Source: Mycolicibacterium aromaticivorans JS19b1 = JCM 16368 (GTDB lineage: Bacteria; Actinomycetota; Actinomycetes; Mycobacteriales; Mycobacteriaceae). Taken from it: a stretch of 64,000 nt of DNA. The position numbers and the translations under genes are program-made. Of this stretch, positions 51,905 to 60,433 are shown in pieces; positions within the stretch are counted from its first letter, which is position 1; every line of letters starts with the position of its first letter. Location of the stretch: assembly GCF_000559085.1 (NCBI RefSeq), contig NZ_JALN02000001.1, positions 4,960,001 to 5,024,000 on the forward strand. Reading direction: 5' to 3'. The notes below the pieces were generated by a model that did not search any database, had not been told where the DNA came from, and saw only the letters and a list, made by a program, of their open reading frames with translations.

Positions 51905-52389
51905 TGGACAAGGGGGAGCTGGCGGCCGAGCTCAGCCATCCGGGTGCTCGACAACTGTTGTCGGGTGCGATGGCTCGCCTCGCCTACAACGGACACGACG
52001 GGTTTCCGCGCGTCATTCCCGTCGGGTTCCACTGGACCGGTGAACGGATCGTGGTGTCGACGGCACCGACCTCGCCGAAGGCCCGCGCGTTGGCGTCCCG
52101 GCCTCAGGTCGCCGTGACGATCGACGGCGGCTCGTCGCCGGAGGAAGCCAAGGCCCTGCTGGTGCGCGGCCTGGCCACCCTGGTAACAGTCGACGGCGTC
52201 GCCGAGGAGTACCTCACGTCGGCGCGGAACACCATGAGCGGCGCCGAACTCGCCGAGTTCGAACGCACCGTGAAATCCACCTACCCGCGGATGGTGCGCA
52301 TCTCGATCGAACCGGTGTGGGCCCGGTTCTACGACTTCGGTGCAGGCCGACTGCCGAAGTTCCTGTCGGACCTGACCAACGACAGCTAA
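51904..52389 (+). CDS. Pyridoxamine 5'-phosphate oxidase-like flavin/F420-binding protein
   Basis: 161 residues. The split-barrel pattern is visible: GAMARLAYNGHDGFPRVIPVGFHWTGERIVVSTAPTSPKARALASRPQVAVTID. This is the PNPOx/F420-dependent reductase-like superfamily, which binds FMN, F420 or haem. Without structure the cofactor cannot be decided; F420 is common in mycobacteria. ATG 51904 is translationally coupled to the upstream exported-protein gene, and the gene is convergent with the FAD oxidoreductase with a 4-bp overlap. Confidence 0.82.
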   Translation: MDKGELAAELSHPGARQLLSGAMARLAYNGHDGFPRVIPVGFHWTGERIVVSTAPTSPKARALASRPQVAVTIDGGSSPEEAKALLVRGLATLVTVDGVAEEYLTSARNTMSGAELAEFERTVKSTYPRMVRISIEPVWARFYDFGAGRLPKFLSDLTNDS

Positions 52390-53738
52390 GCCGTGATGCT
52401 TTGGGGGTAGCTGAACACGTTGTCGGGGTCGTAGGTCGCCTTGATCAGACGTAGCCGCTCGACATTGGTGCCCCAGTAGGCGCGCTCCCAGTCCGGCATG
52501 CCGGCGTTGGGTACGTTGACATAGGCGCCATTGACGTAGGGCGCCAACGCTTCGGCGAGTGCCGCGACCCACGCGAGGACCGTCTCGGTCTCATCGTCCG
52601 AAGCGGGCGGGCCGCCCCGAACACCCCACCCTGCGCCCGGTTCGGCGTAATACAGCGCGCGGCGGTGCGCGAACGCCGACCCGCCCGAGGGCTCACTGTC
52701 GGGCAGCACGCCACCGAACGCATTGGTGAAGTAGTTGCACCCCGCTGGTGCGTTCGCCATGAACTCGGCAATGGTGCGCACCGCGTCGGACGGCAACGGC
52801 TCCGTCATGAACTGTGAGGCGAACTTCCAGTTCGCCGGTTCTTCTGTGATGGGGATCTGAAACCCGGCGTAGATCTCTGGCCAGCTCGCTTCCCGCACGA
52901 CGATATCAGGGCTCCCGATCGACAGCATGGGCGAAAGAAGCTGCAGTGCTTCAGATTCCGTCCCGCCGGCGAGCAGGGCATGTAACCCGACCTTCTCGCC
53001 CTCGATCTCCAGCTGACTCGTCAGTCGACGGTCCACGTACGGCGCGGACTGCTGCCAGGACTCGAACACCGCCTCCAGATCGTCGAAGCCGGGCCACGTT
53101 GCGACGACGAAGATCGCTTGGGTCAGCCGGTGAATCCGGTATGTCAGCGACGTGACGATGCCGAAGTTCCCGTTGCCGGCACCCCGTAACGCCCACAACA
53201 GGTCGGGGTTGTTCTGTTCGTCGGCGACGATCACCTTGGCGCCGCCGTCGGCTGAGGCGACGACGATCTCGACCGCCAGCAGGTTGTCCGATGCCATTCC
53301 GTAGTTGCGGGTCAGCAGGCCGAAGCCGCCGCCGAGCGTCGCGCCGACCAGCCCGACGCTGCCTTCTGTTCCGGTAGGTGCCGCGAAACCCGCCGCGCCG
53401 AGTCCGGTCACCGCCTCCAGCTGGTTGAGTCCCGCACCGACTGTGGCAGTCAGGGTTTGCGCGTCGATTGCCACCGACTTCAATCCGCTGACGTCGATCA
53501 CCACGCCGTCGTCCAGACCCGACCATCCTTCCAGGGCGTGGCCGCCGCTGCGCACTCGGACGGCGAGCCCCTCCTGGCGTGCCCAGGTCAGCGCGTTGAC
53601 GACATCATCTGTGCTGCCGGCGAAGACGACGGCCTTGGGGCGGTGGGTGAAGAAGTGGTTCCAGCCTCGGCTGGCATCGGGGTAGTCGGCGTCATCGGGG
53701 TGCACCACTCGGCCGGTGAGTACAGCAGTCATGATCAC
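52386..53738 (-). CDS. FAD-linked oxidase (berberine-bridge-enzyme-like), cysteine link missing
   Basis: 450 residues from GTG 53738. The FAD_binding_4 domain has VRSGGHALEGWS with His67, the usual 8-alpha-histidyl FAD attachment site. The second covalent site, normally Cys in a PxGxC..VG motif, is replaced by Glu125 (PTGTEGSVG), so FAD is predicted to be mono-covalently bound. GATLGGGFGLLTRNYG and the C-terminal BBE segment (NVERLRLIKATYDPDNVFSYPQSI) complete the fold. The start overlaps the amino-acid permease stop (GTGA), suggesting the oxidase acts on the imported substrate. Confidence 0.87.
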   Translation of the reverse strand: MIMTAVLTGRVVHPDDADYPDASRGWNHFFTHRPKAVVFAGSTDDVVNALTWARQEGLAVRVRSGGHALEGWSGLDDGVVIDVSGLKSVAIDAQTLTATVGAGLNQLEAVTGLGAAGFAAPTGTEGSVGLVGATLGGGFGLLTRNYGMASDNLLAVEIVVASADGGAKVIVADEQNNPDLLWALRGAGNGNFGIVTSLTYRIHRLTQAIFVVATWPGFDDLEAVFESWQQSAPYVDRRLTSQLEIEGEKVGLHALLAGGTESEALQLLSPMLSIGSPDIVVREASWPEIYAGFQIPITEEPANWKFASQFMTEPLPSDAVRTIAEFMANAPAGCNYFTNAFGGVLPDSEPSGGSAFAHRRALYYAEPGAGWGVRGGPPASDDETETVLAWVAALAEALAPYVNGAYVNVPNAGMPDWERAYWGTNVERLRLIKATYDPDNVFSYPQSITA

Positions 53739-55216
53739 TCCACCTCCGCGAACATGTTGGGGTCACCGGGCTCTTCCTCGAGCACCGAGCGATTGAACTT
53801 CCACATGTAGAGGAAGTACAGCCCGCCGGCGGCGGACACACCGAAGGCCAGAACGATGGGCGCCCAACCCGGGGACGTCGTGATCACCACGAAGAGCGAA
53901 ATGATCACCCAGACAAGCGCTCCGATCGCCACAGGCCACTCCCAGCGGCCCAGGTCGAATCCGCCCGGCTTGCGATCGAGCTTGTGGCGTGTCGCCAGAT
54001 ATAAGATGATCGTGAACAGGTAGGGCAGGATCGTGACGATCGCGCCGGCCATGATCAGTTGCAGCAGTGCATCTCCCGGCATAACCGCCATCAGGATCAC
54101 TCCTACACCCAACACCAGGAAAGTCGCGGGAATCGGTGTACGGGTGCGCGGATCGACTCTGCCCATCACCTTGTGAGCGGGAAAGCGTCCGTCGCGCGAC
54201 ATCGCGTAGATGTAACGAGCTCCCGACACCATGCTGACCAGGGCAGCCCCGAAGAACGCCAGGGCGATCGCAGCCAGCAGGGGCCGCTCGAAGCCCGGTC
54301 CGAAGCGCTGGTTCATGATCTCGGCAACCGGCGACTCGGTGTTGGAGACTTTGGCCATGTCGGTGATCGACACGGTCAGGATGATGACGAACACCATTCC
54401 CAATACCGACGCCGCGACGACCGAGCCGATGATCGCCCGCGGAACGGTGCGGGTCGGATTCTTGGCTTCCTCAGCCATATTCGATGCCGTCTCAAAACCG
54501 ACCAGCGTCGACAAGCCCATGATCGATGCCGCCATCAATCCGCCGCCGATGACCCAGAAGTTCGGGTCAGCTTCGGTGATGCCGCGGGAGAACAGGTTCG
54601 CCGGCGCGGCGTTACCGCTGACGATTATCGCGATGGTCAGGGCGACACCGATGACAAGCAAGATGCCCAGTTCGACGCCAACCGACAGTGAGTTGACCCA
54701 ACCGACGATGCGTGTCGCGGCGACGGCCAGAACGAACTGAATGATCAACAGCGCCACCGTCATCACTCGCGCGGTGGTCTCACTGGGCTCCATACCGAAG
54801 AGCGGCATGAGGCACTGGCTGGCTAGGGCGTTGTCGATGGTGACCGGACCGGCGACCGCGCTCAGAACGGCCAGCCAGCCGAAGGCCCACCCGAGCTTGG
54901 GGCTGGCCAGCCGCGACGCCCATGCGTAGGACGATCCGCTGAGTGGGATACGCGCGGCGAATTGCGCGTACACCAACGCCACCAGGATCTGTCCGATTGC
55001 GACGATGGGGAACAACCAGATGCCTACCGGTCCCGAATCCCGCAACACATCGTCATAGGTGGCGAAGATTCCTACCGCGACGGACAAGGACGCGAACGAA
55101 ATGGCAAATACCTGAAAGCCATTCAGTGTTCGCTTGAGTTCCGGCTCATAGCCGCAGTCTTCGCAGAAGTTGTCGGCGGCTTCGTCGCCGGTGAGAACTT
55201 GTGTCACGTGCTTCAC
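53735..55216 (-). CDS. APC-superfamily amino acid/polyamine permease
   Basis: 493 residues with about 12 hydrophobic segments. Core APC motifs are SFASLSVAVGIFATYDDVL in helix 1, PLSGSSYAWASRLASPKLGWAFGWLAVL in helix 3 and LVGFETASNMAEEAKNPTRTVPRAI in helix 6. It imports amino acids, amines or polyamines by proton symport or exchange. It is cotranscribed with the FAD-linked oxidase, which points to an amine- or amino-acid-like substrate oxidised after uptake. Substrate identity is not visible. Confidence 0.9.
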   Translation of the reverse strand: MKHVTQVLTGDEAADNFCEDCGYEPELKRTLNGFQVFAISFASLSVAVGIFATYDDVLRDSGPVGIWLFPIVAIGQILVALVYAQFAARIPLSGSSYAWASRLASPKLGWAFGWLAVLSAVAGPVTIDNALASQCLMPLFGMEPSETTARVMTVALLIIQFVLAVAATRIVGWVNSLSVGVELGILLVIGVALTIAIIVSGNAAPANLFSRGITEADPNFWVIGGGLMAASIMGLSTLVGFETASNMAEEAKNPTRTVPRAIIGSVVAASVLGMVFVIILTVSITDMAKVSNTESPVAEIMNQRFGPGFERPLLAAIALAFFGAALVSMVSGARYIYAMSRDGRFPAHKVMGRVDPRTRTPIPATFLVLGVGVILMAVMPGDALLQLIMAGAIVTILPYLFTIILYLATRHKLDRKPGGFDLGRWEWPVAIGALVWVIISLFVVITTSPGWAPIVLAFGVSAAGGLYFLYMWKFNRSVLEEEPGDPNMFAEVE

Positions 55217-55259
55217 CTTGCTGTTCGGTGTAGAGGGGACTTTAAGCCGTGGAAAACAG

Positions 55260-55532
55260 TTACTTGCCGGTATGGGCCGTGCTCGTGTGAGCGGCGCCAG
55301 GGAGGTGACCGGCGCCCGCGCCGCTGTCGTCGCCGTGGATCGGGATCGGGTGATCCCGGGGGACGACCTCCTGGTCGCCGCGATCGTAGGACTGAAGTTG
55401 GTGGGTTCCGGACGCCGTTACCGTGGAGTCGGCCTGCGCCAGACCCGTCCCGATGCCGAGAGCAGCAGCGCTGATGCCGCCGAGGAGTGCGCCGTAGGCG
55501 GCCAACTTCGTGATGCCGGTGATCGTGTTCAT
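55260..55532 (-). CDS. Small exported protein, unknown
   Basis: About 90 residues from ATG 55532 (another in-frame ATG at 55559). A signal peptide of about 34 residues (TKLAAYGALLGGISAAALGIGTGLAQADS) is clear. The mature part is hydrophilic with His/Gly/Pro-rich ends (RDHPIPIHGDDSGAGAGHLPG, then AAHTSTAHTGK). No known motif. The histidines could bind metal, but that is speculation. Confidence 0.65.
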   Translation of the reverse strand: MNTITGITKLAAYGALLGGISAAALGIGTGLAQADSTVTASGTHQLQSYDRGDQEVVPRDHPIPIHGDDSGAGAGHLPGAAHTSTAHTGK

Positions 55533-55726
55533 GCTGTTCAACGTATGGCGCATGGCCATACTGACTCTTCGGCCGAACTATGTGTTCTGCGACCGCGGCG
55601 TATGGGTCAAATGATGTAGACCGGCCATGACCCGACATGAACCGGACACGGCCAGAGCATGACGGTTCGGCAAGCCGCTCGGCGATTCGCTGCTCTCGGC
55701 TGGCCGGCGCAGGATATGAATCAACA

Positions 55727-56020
55727 GTGAGCAACCACCACGTGAACCTGACCCCGCAGGAAGACTCGCTGATCGGTGAAAGCCAACCGGAAGCGCTGGC
55801 CCGCATGGACGTCAAGCAGCTCAAGGAATTGCAGAGCCGGCTCCGGCAAGCGCGGGAGAAGAACTTCAGTCTGTTGCGGCGACAGGGCGCGGCTCGAGTG
55901 GAGGCCGAGGGTGGCCGCGGCGCCGCGCAGCCGGCCAATGAGAAACGTTCGGAGAAGGTGGACGTCTTTGACGAGGCGCTGGTTCGGGTGACCGAGCGTC
56001 TCGACGCCGTCGCCGAGTAG
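55727..56020 (+). CDS. Small charged coiled-coil protein, unknown
   Basis: 97 residues from GTG 55727. A TATGAA -10-like box (55715-55720) places initiation at that GTG, so a leaderless message is plausible. The sequence is strongly charged and helical (LARMDVKQLKELQSRLRQAREKNFSLLRRQG, then EKVDVFDEALVRVTERLDAV), suggesting an oligomerising coiled-coil. It has no signal peptide and no recognised family. Neighbours give no functional hint. Confidence 0.6.
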   Translation: MSNHHVNLTPQEDSLIGESQPEALARMDVKQLKELQSRLRQAREKNFSLLRRQGAARVEAEGGRGAAQPANEKRSEKVDVFDEALVRVTERLDAVAE

Positions 56021-56130
56021 CTGCTACCGGGCGGGGTCGCCCGGGCGCCCACCCCGCCCACGATTGAAAGCTGCACCGGCGCCGGCGATCGCTGCGCCTG
56101 CGCGACCGGCGCGCAGGCAATGGGCGGTCC

Positions 56131-56802
56131 TCATGCAGTGGCCCGTCCGATGGCCAACGGATGGACGACAGCCGGCATCCCGTGCCATACCGCGGCATCG
56201 GCCTTCACCGTGAACCCACAGGCCTGCATCAACTGCAGGGTCGGGCGGTTGCACACGCATCCGCCTGCGAAACCCCGCCATATCCTCAGCATCAGGTCCT
56301 GATACGCGGCAAGGAAACGCGAGCCCGAGCGGATGTGTTCGATGAACAACAGCTGTCCGCCCGGTCGTAGGACGCGGGCGATTTCCCGTAACGCAGCCGC
56401 CGGGTCGGGGACGGTGCATAAGACCAGCGTCGAGACGACGGTGTCGACCGAGCCATCGGTGAACGGCAGATGCAGGGCGGACGCGTCAGAGATCTGAGCG
56501 GCGCGCCCGACCCGTGCGAGCCGGCGGGCGAGTTTGCGGCGCATCGCCGCCTCGGGCTCGGTGAGCACAAGCTCGTCGACGCTGCCGGGGTAGTACGGGA
56601 GGTTGAGTCCCGTTCCGGCGCCGATCTCGATGACGCGTCCGCGCGCGTCGGCCACCAGCTCGCGCCGCCGGCGTCGCATGCCCGCCAGCTCGCCCAGCCA
56701 GACGAACGGGTCGTAGACCAGCGCCGTGACGCGCAGCCACATCGCATAGGCGGGCGTGGGCTGCTGATCGGCGCGGGAATTCTCGCGGGCGGTTTCAGTC
56801 AT
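56131..56802 (-). CDS. Class I SAM-dependent methyltransferase
   Basis: 223 residues. Motif I is VIEIGAGTGLNLPYYPG, the acidic strand is LVLTEPEAAMRRKL, and motif II/post-I is TVVSTLVLCTVPDPAAALREIARVLRPGGQLLFIEHIRSG. This matches UbiE/phospholipid- or thiol-methyltransferase-like small enzymes. Acceptor unknown. It is a single gene between unrelated neighbours. Confidence 0.88.
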   Translation of the reverse strand: MTETARENSRADQQPTPAYAMWLRVTALVYDPFVWLGELAGMRRRRRELVADARGRVIEIGAGTGLNLPYYPGSVDELVLTEPEAAMRRKLARRLARVGRAAQISDASALHLPFTDGSVDTVVSTLVLCTVPDPAAALREIARVLRPGGQLLFIEHIRSGSRFLAAYQDLMLRIWRGFAGGCVCNRPTLQLMQACGFTVKADAAVWHGMPAVVHPLAIGRATA

Positions 56803-57000
56803 GTCGAGAAACTACGGCCGGGCCGAGCCGACACGCATCGCTCAACCCGGCCATCTTGGTTGGATGGCCCGTTCGGGTCACCCGCGGCCGACTGCCGCAG
56901 TCGAATGCGGGAAATGGGGTGAACCGGACAACACCCTGGCTCGTGTCGAAATCAGTCGACAGTTCCGGGTCGCCCAACGAGACAGGGGCACGCGCGCATC

Positions 57001-57909
57001 GTGGAACACGGTCTGATGGGACTTGCCTTCGGCGCCGGGTTGGTGGCTGTGCTCAACCCGTGTGGCTTTGCGATGCTGCCTGTCTACATGACGCTGGTCG
57101 TGCGCGGAGACGCCACCGGTCAGCTCACGGCGCTGCGCCGCGCCGGGGTGGCCACCAGCGAGATGGTGCTGGGCTTTATGACGGTATTCGGTGCTTTCGG
57201 CCTGCTCTCCGTCTCCGCGGCCGCGGCAGTGGAGCAGTACCTGCCGTATGTCACGGTGGCGATCGGCGTGGTCCTCGTCGCCTTGGGGATCTGGTCGCTT
57301 GCCGGCCGGCACCTTCCCGGCCTCAACCCGGTGACCCGAAGCAGCCGGTGGGCGCCGACGGCGCGCGGCGGCTCGATGTTCGGCTACGGCGTCGGATATG
57401 CGATCGCGTCGCTGTCCTGCACCATCGGACCGTTCCTGGCCGTTACCGCGGCCAGCTTCCGCAGCGGCTTGATCGTCGACGGGTTGCTGACCTATCTGGT
57501 GTACGCGGCGGGGATGTCGCTGATCGTCGGTGTCCTGGCCATCGCCGCGGCCTTCGCCAACCCGGTCGGCGTGTATCGAATGCGGCGAATCCTGCCGTAT
57601 ATCAACAGGTTCGGTGGCGCGATGGTACTGCTCGTGGGCGCGTACGTCGGCTACTACGGTGTCTACGAGATACGCATCTTCGCCGGCACCGCGGTGCCGG
57701 GCGACCCGGTGATCGCCGGTGCGGGACGCATTCAAAGCGGTCTTGCGGTGTGGGTGCACGGCCACGGCGGCTATCCCTGGCTCGCGGCTTTGGCGGTGCT
57801 GATGCTGAGCGCGTTCGCGGTGTCCTGGACACGGCGCCTGCGGCGCACCGCCAAGGTTCGCCGCGTACTGCGGCTGCATTCCGGAGACTTGAGCCCGTCT
57901 TCGTCGTAA
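57001..57909 (+). CDS. CcdA/DsbD-like thiol-disulfide membrane transporter
   Basis: 302 residues from GTG 57001. About six to eight membrane helices contain the paired cysteines of the family: Cys21 in VLNPCGFAML and Cys140 in IASLSCTIGPFL. These proteins pass reducing equivalents from cytoplasmic thioredoxin to extracytoplasmic partners. The usual thioredoxin-like partner or cytochrome-maturation genes are not adjacent. A hydrophilic, basic C-terminal tail follows a TM helix (AVSWTRRLRRTAKVRRVLRL). Confidence 0.85.
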   Translation: MEHGLMGLAFGAGLVAVLNPCGFAMLPVYMTLVVRGDATGQLTALRRAGVATSEMVLGFMTVFGAFGLLSVSAAAAVEQYLPYVTVAIGVVLVALGIWSLAGRHLPGLNPVTRSSRWAPTARGGSMFGYGVGYAIASLSCTIGPFLAVTAASFRSGLIVDGLLTYLVYAAGMSLIVGVLAIAAAFANPVGVYRMRRILPYINRFGGAMVLLVGAYVGYYGVYEIRIFAGTAVPGDPVIAGAGRIQSGLAVWVHGHGGYPWLAALAVLMLSAFAVSWTRRLRRTAKVRRVLRLHSGDLSPSSS

Positions 57910-58025
57910 CTGACCGAATTCCGCGTGGATTCCTGCTGAACCAACCGGAAACGCCACTCGTGACTCAAACTAGAGGACACTGAGTGCGCGATCAGGGAAA
58001 GTTCATCACAAAACAAGGAGTGTCG

Positions 58026-58667
58026 ATGTCGACACCAACGGTCGAGGCGAACGACGGTGTCGGGCTGCCCGAGATCACGCCCGGGGACGCTCGGCAACGG
58101 ATCCTGGACGCGACGGTCGAGTGCTTCCGCGCCTACGGGTACGAGAAGTCGTCGATGCGCCTGATCGCCAATACGGCCAAGGTGTCCCAGACGCTGCTGC
58201 ACTACCACTTCGAAACCAAGGAAAAGCTCTTCGACGCCGCCATCAACGATGTGGCGACGAAACTATTCGCCGCGGCTGAGACCCAACTGATGCCTGCCGA
58301 CTCCGTCGGCGACGGACTGGCCGATGCGGCCGGCCTGTTGTACACCATGTTCATCGACAACCTCGACACGGTCACGTTCGTCGTCGAGTTCGGGGCGGCC
58401 GCCAATCACAACGAATTCCTGCGCACCGCCTACCTCGAATTCCGGGACACCCAACGGCGGCAGTTCGCCGGGCTGCTGCGATCCATCGCCGGGGACGCGG
58501 CGCCGGAGCATGTGATCGACGAATCGGTGCGACTCATGGAGGTTGTGCTGCTGGGGATGTCGATGCAGCGCCCCTTCGCGTCCGATCAGGAACGGTTACG
58601 CGGCGACTTCGACAGCTTTGTCGTCATGCTGATCACCCGGCTCTTCGAGGGCTTGGCCTCGGGATGA
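58026..58667 (+). CDS. TetR-family regulator
   Basis: 213 residues from ATG 58026, chosen for the AAGGAG site at 58015-58020; a GTG at 57984 would be 14 codons longer. The helix-turn-helix is ARQRILDATVECFRAYGYEKSSMRLIANTAKVSQTLLHYHFETKEKLF. The effector domain ends RPFASDQERLRGDFDSFVVMLITRLFEGL. It lies 4 bp before the anti-sigma factor gene, so the two are probably cotranscribed. Targets are unknown. Confidence 0.87.
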   Translation: MSTPTVEANDGVGLPEITPGDARQRILDATVECFRAYGYEKSSMRLIANTAKVSQTLLHYHFETKEKLFDAAINDVATKLFAAAETQLMPADSVGDGLADAAGLLYTMFIDNLDTVTFVVEFGAAANHNEFLRTAYLEFRDTQRRQFAGLLRSIAGDAAPEHVIDESVRLMEVVLLGMSMQRPFASDQERLRGDFDSFVVMLITRLFEGLASG

Positions 58668-58671
58668 CGTG

Positions 58672-59403
58672 ATGACCACAGTCGACGGTCCGTCGTCGCC
58701 CGGCGACGCCCACCCGTACGCGCTGTGGGATGCGGCATATGTGCTCGGCTCTCTGTCGTCGGCGGAGCGGCGCGATTTCGAGACGCACCTGAGGGCCTGC
58801 CCGTCTTGTGTCGACGCCGTCGGCGACCTCGGCGGTATGCCGGCGCTCTTGGGGCAGATCGACCGTGGCTACGTCGACACCCTCGACGAGTGCGGCGGCC
58901 GGGCGGGGCTGCTGCCGCTGCGGGAAGACTTGCTGGCCAAGGTCAGTGCCCGACGGCGCCGGTCGCGGACGGCGACGTGGACGTGGTCCGCGGGCGCGGC
59001 GTTGGTCGCCGGCCTTACCGTCGTTGCCCTCCAGTCGAATCCGATCGTGGTGACGCCGGCACCGGCTCAGACCGCGGCGCTCACGATGACGCCGATGAGG
59101 CTGGTTCCTCTCACTGCGACTGTCACTCTCACCCGCCGGACGTGGGGTACTCGCATCGAGATGCAGTGCATCTATGAGGCGGGACCGATGGACGTCGACT
59201 ACGACGGCGGCGAGGCGAGCCACACTCTGGCGATGGTGGCGGTCGGTCGCGACGGGAGCCACACCCCGCTGGCCACATGGACCGCGCGGATCGGGATGCC
59301 GGCAACGCCGGGTGGCAGCACATCGATGCGTCTCGACGAAATCGCCTCAGTCCAAATTGTTTCCGTCGACGCCGGCGCGGTGCTGCTCGAGCGCGATCTC
59401 TGA
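58672..59403 (+). CDS. ZAS-type anti-sigma factor, no sigma gene adjacent
   Basis: 243 residues from ATG 58672 (GTG 58669 possible). The N-terminus has LWDAAYVLGSLSSAERRDFETHLRACPSCVDAV with His39-x3-Cys43-x2-Cys46, the zinc-binding anti-sigma motif. One membrane helix lies at about 100-120, and a beta-rich extracytoplasmic domain of RskA type follows. Such proteins hold an ECF sigma factor until a signal triggers proteolysis. The gene follows a TetR gene by 4 bp, and no sigma factor is found anywhere in the window. Confidence 0.83.
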   Translation: MTTVDGPSSPGDAHPYALWDAAYVLGSLSSAERRDFETHLRACPSCVDAVGDLGGMPALLGQIDRGYVDTLDECGGRAGLLPLREDLLAKVSARRRRSRTATWTWSAGAALVAGLTVVALQSNPIVVTPAPAQTAALTMTPMRLVPLTATVTLTRRTWGTRIEMQCIYEAGPMDVDYDGGEASHTLAMVAVGRDGSHTPLATWTARIGMPATPGGSTSMRLDEIASVQIVSVDAGAVLLERDL

Positions 59404-59481
59404 CGCTATGCAGACCGAGGAGTCTGGACGTGGAGCTCCACGTGTGCGCACGGAGCTTCACCTTCAGGTGTGCCTGCGACC

Positions 59482-60132
59482 TCAGTCTGCCTTGGCGAAC
59501 TGAGTTTCGAGGTCGTCGCGGGTGACCGGTGGTCCCGGGAGCGGTGCTTCGTCGGGTGATCGCAGACCTCGGACGAACAAGCTGAGATGGCGGCGGCCGA
59601 TGGTGGGCCCCGCGGGACCATGGGGCAGAGGCTGGCCCGTCATGGCCGCACAGACGATGACGTCCGTGGCGTTGACGTCGGTGTGCACGGTCCCGGCCGC
59701 GCGGCCCGCGGCGAGGAATTGTTCAAGGGAAGCGTTGATTCGTCGACGGGCGGCGATGGCGGCCTCCGAAGTCAGTGGCGGCGCTCCGCGCAGGGGCAGC
59801 ACGAGCTGGTGGCCGAGGTTCAAACTTTCGAGCAGGTAGGTCTCTACCGCGTCGGCGCCGGTCTGCCCGGACTCTTCGATCTGATCGAGGATGTCGATGA
59901 GCATGTCGTACGAGCGGTGCTCCAGGGCGTGCAGTAGCGCCGTGCGGTCCGGAAACCCACGGTAGAACGTGCCGACACCGACGCCAGCGGCTCTGGCGAT
60001 GTCTGCGAGCGGAATGTTGAGTCCGTGACGGGCCATCGCGTCGGCCGCTGCACACAGAATCTTCTCTCGGTTTACGAGCGCGTCGCGCCGGACCGCGCGG
60101 CGACGCGGCTGCGGGGACGACTCACCGGTCAT
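59482..60132 (-). CDS. TetR-family regulator
   Basis: 216 residues from ATG 60132 (another in-frame ATG at 60153). The helix-turn-helix is VNREKILCAAADAMARHGLNIPLADIARAAGVGVGTFYRGFPDRTALLHAL. The C-terminal domain matches the SbtR-like group (FLAAGRAAGTVHTDVNATDVIVCAAMTGQP). It is divergent from the NmrA-like gene, and the 301-bp gap between them may hold its operator. Regulation of the NmrA/cupin genes is therefore likely. Confidence 0.87.
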   Translation of the reverse strand: MTGESSPQPRRRAVRRDALVNREKILCAAADAMARHGLNIPLADIARAAGVGVGTFYRGFPDRTALLHALEHRSYDMLIDILDQIEESGQTGADAVETYLLESLNLGHQLVLPLRGAPPLTSEAAIAARRRINASLEQFLAAGRAAGTVHTDVNATDVIVCAAMTGQPLPHGPAGPTIGRRHLSLFVRGLRSPDEAPLPGPPVTRDDLETQFAKAD

Positions 60133-60433
60133 CTCTCGAGTGTCACACAGCACCCGGATCGGCTGGCGATGCGATGGTCGGCGTCCGCCGTAGCTCGAGC
60201 CGCTCCCAGTCGACGCAGCGGGCGACCCACCGTCGATGCCAGGGCGAATTTCCGCGAAAGCGATTGCAGCTCAATATATCTCTGCGTTCGGCGCGGCCGC
60301 ACGCCAAGGATGGAACTTCCTCGGCGCCCCGCGAACCTTGGCTCGGCAGCGGACTTCGCATTGCCCGAACGCCGGTGGGGGCCTACCCTGGCGTTATGCG
60401 GAATATTTCGTCCGCTGTTGAGCGGAGAAGATT
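60133..60433. other. Intergenic regulatory region between tetR and nmrA-like genes
   Basis: No gene is supported here. A weak symmetry TTTC-CGC-GAAA lies near 60249-60259, and an AT-rich ATATATCT near 60275 could be a -10 box. A small hairpin CCGCT-GTTG-AGCGG (60412-60425) partly covers the GGAGAAG ribosome-binding site of the NmrA-like gene. Confidence 0.4.

Noticed and set aside
57910..58025. Possible operator between the CcdA-like and TetR genes
   Set aside because: Only a short CACTC...GAGTG symmetry with a long spacer was found, too weak to call.
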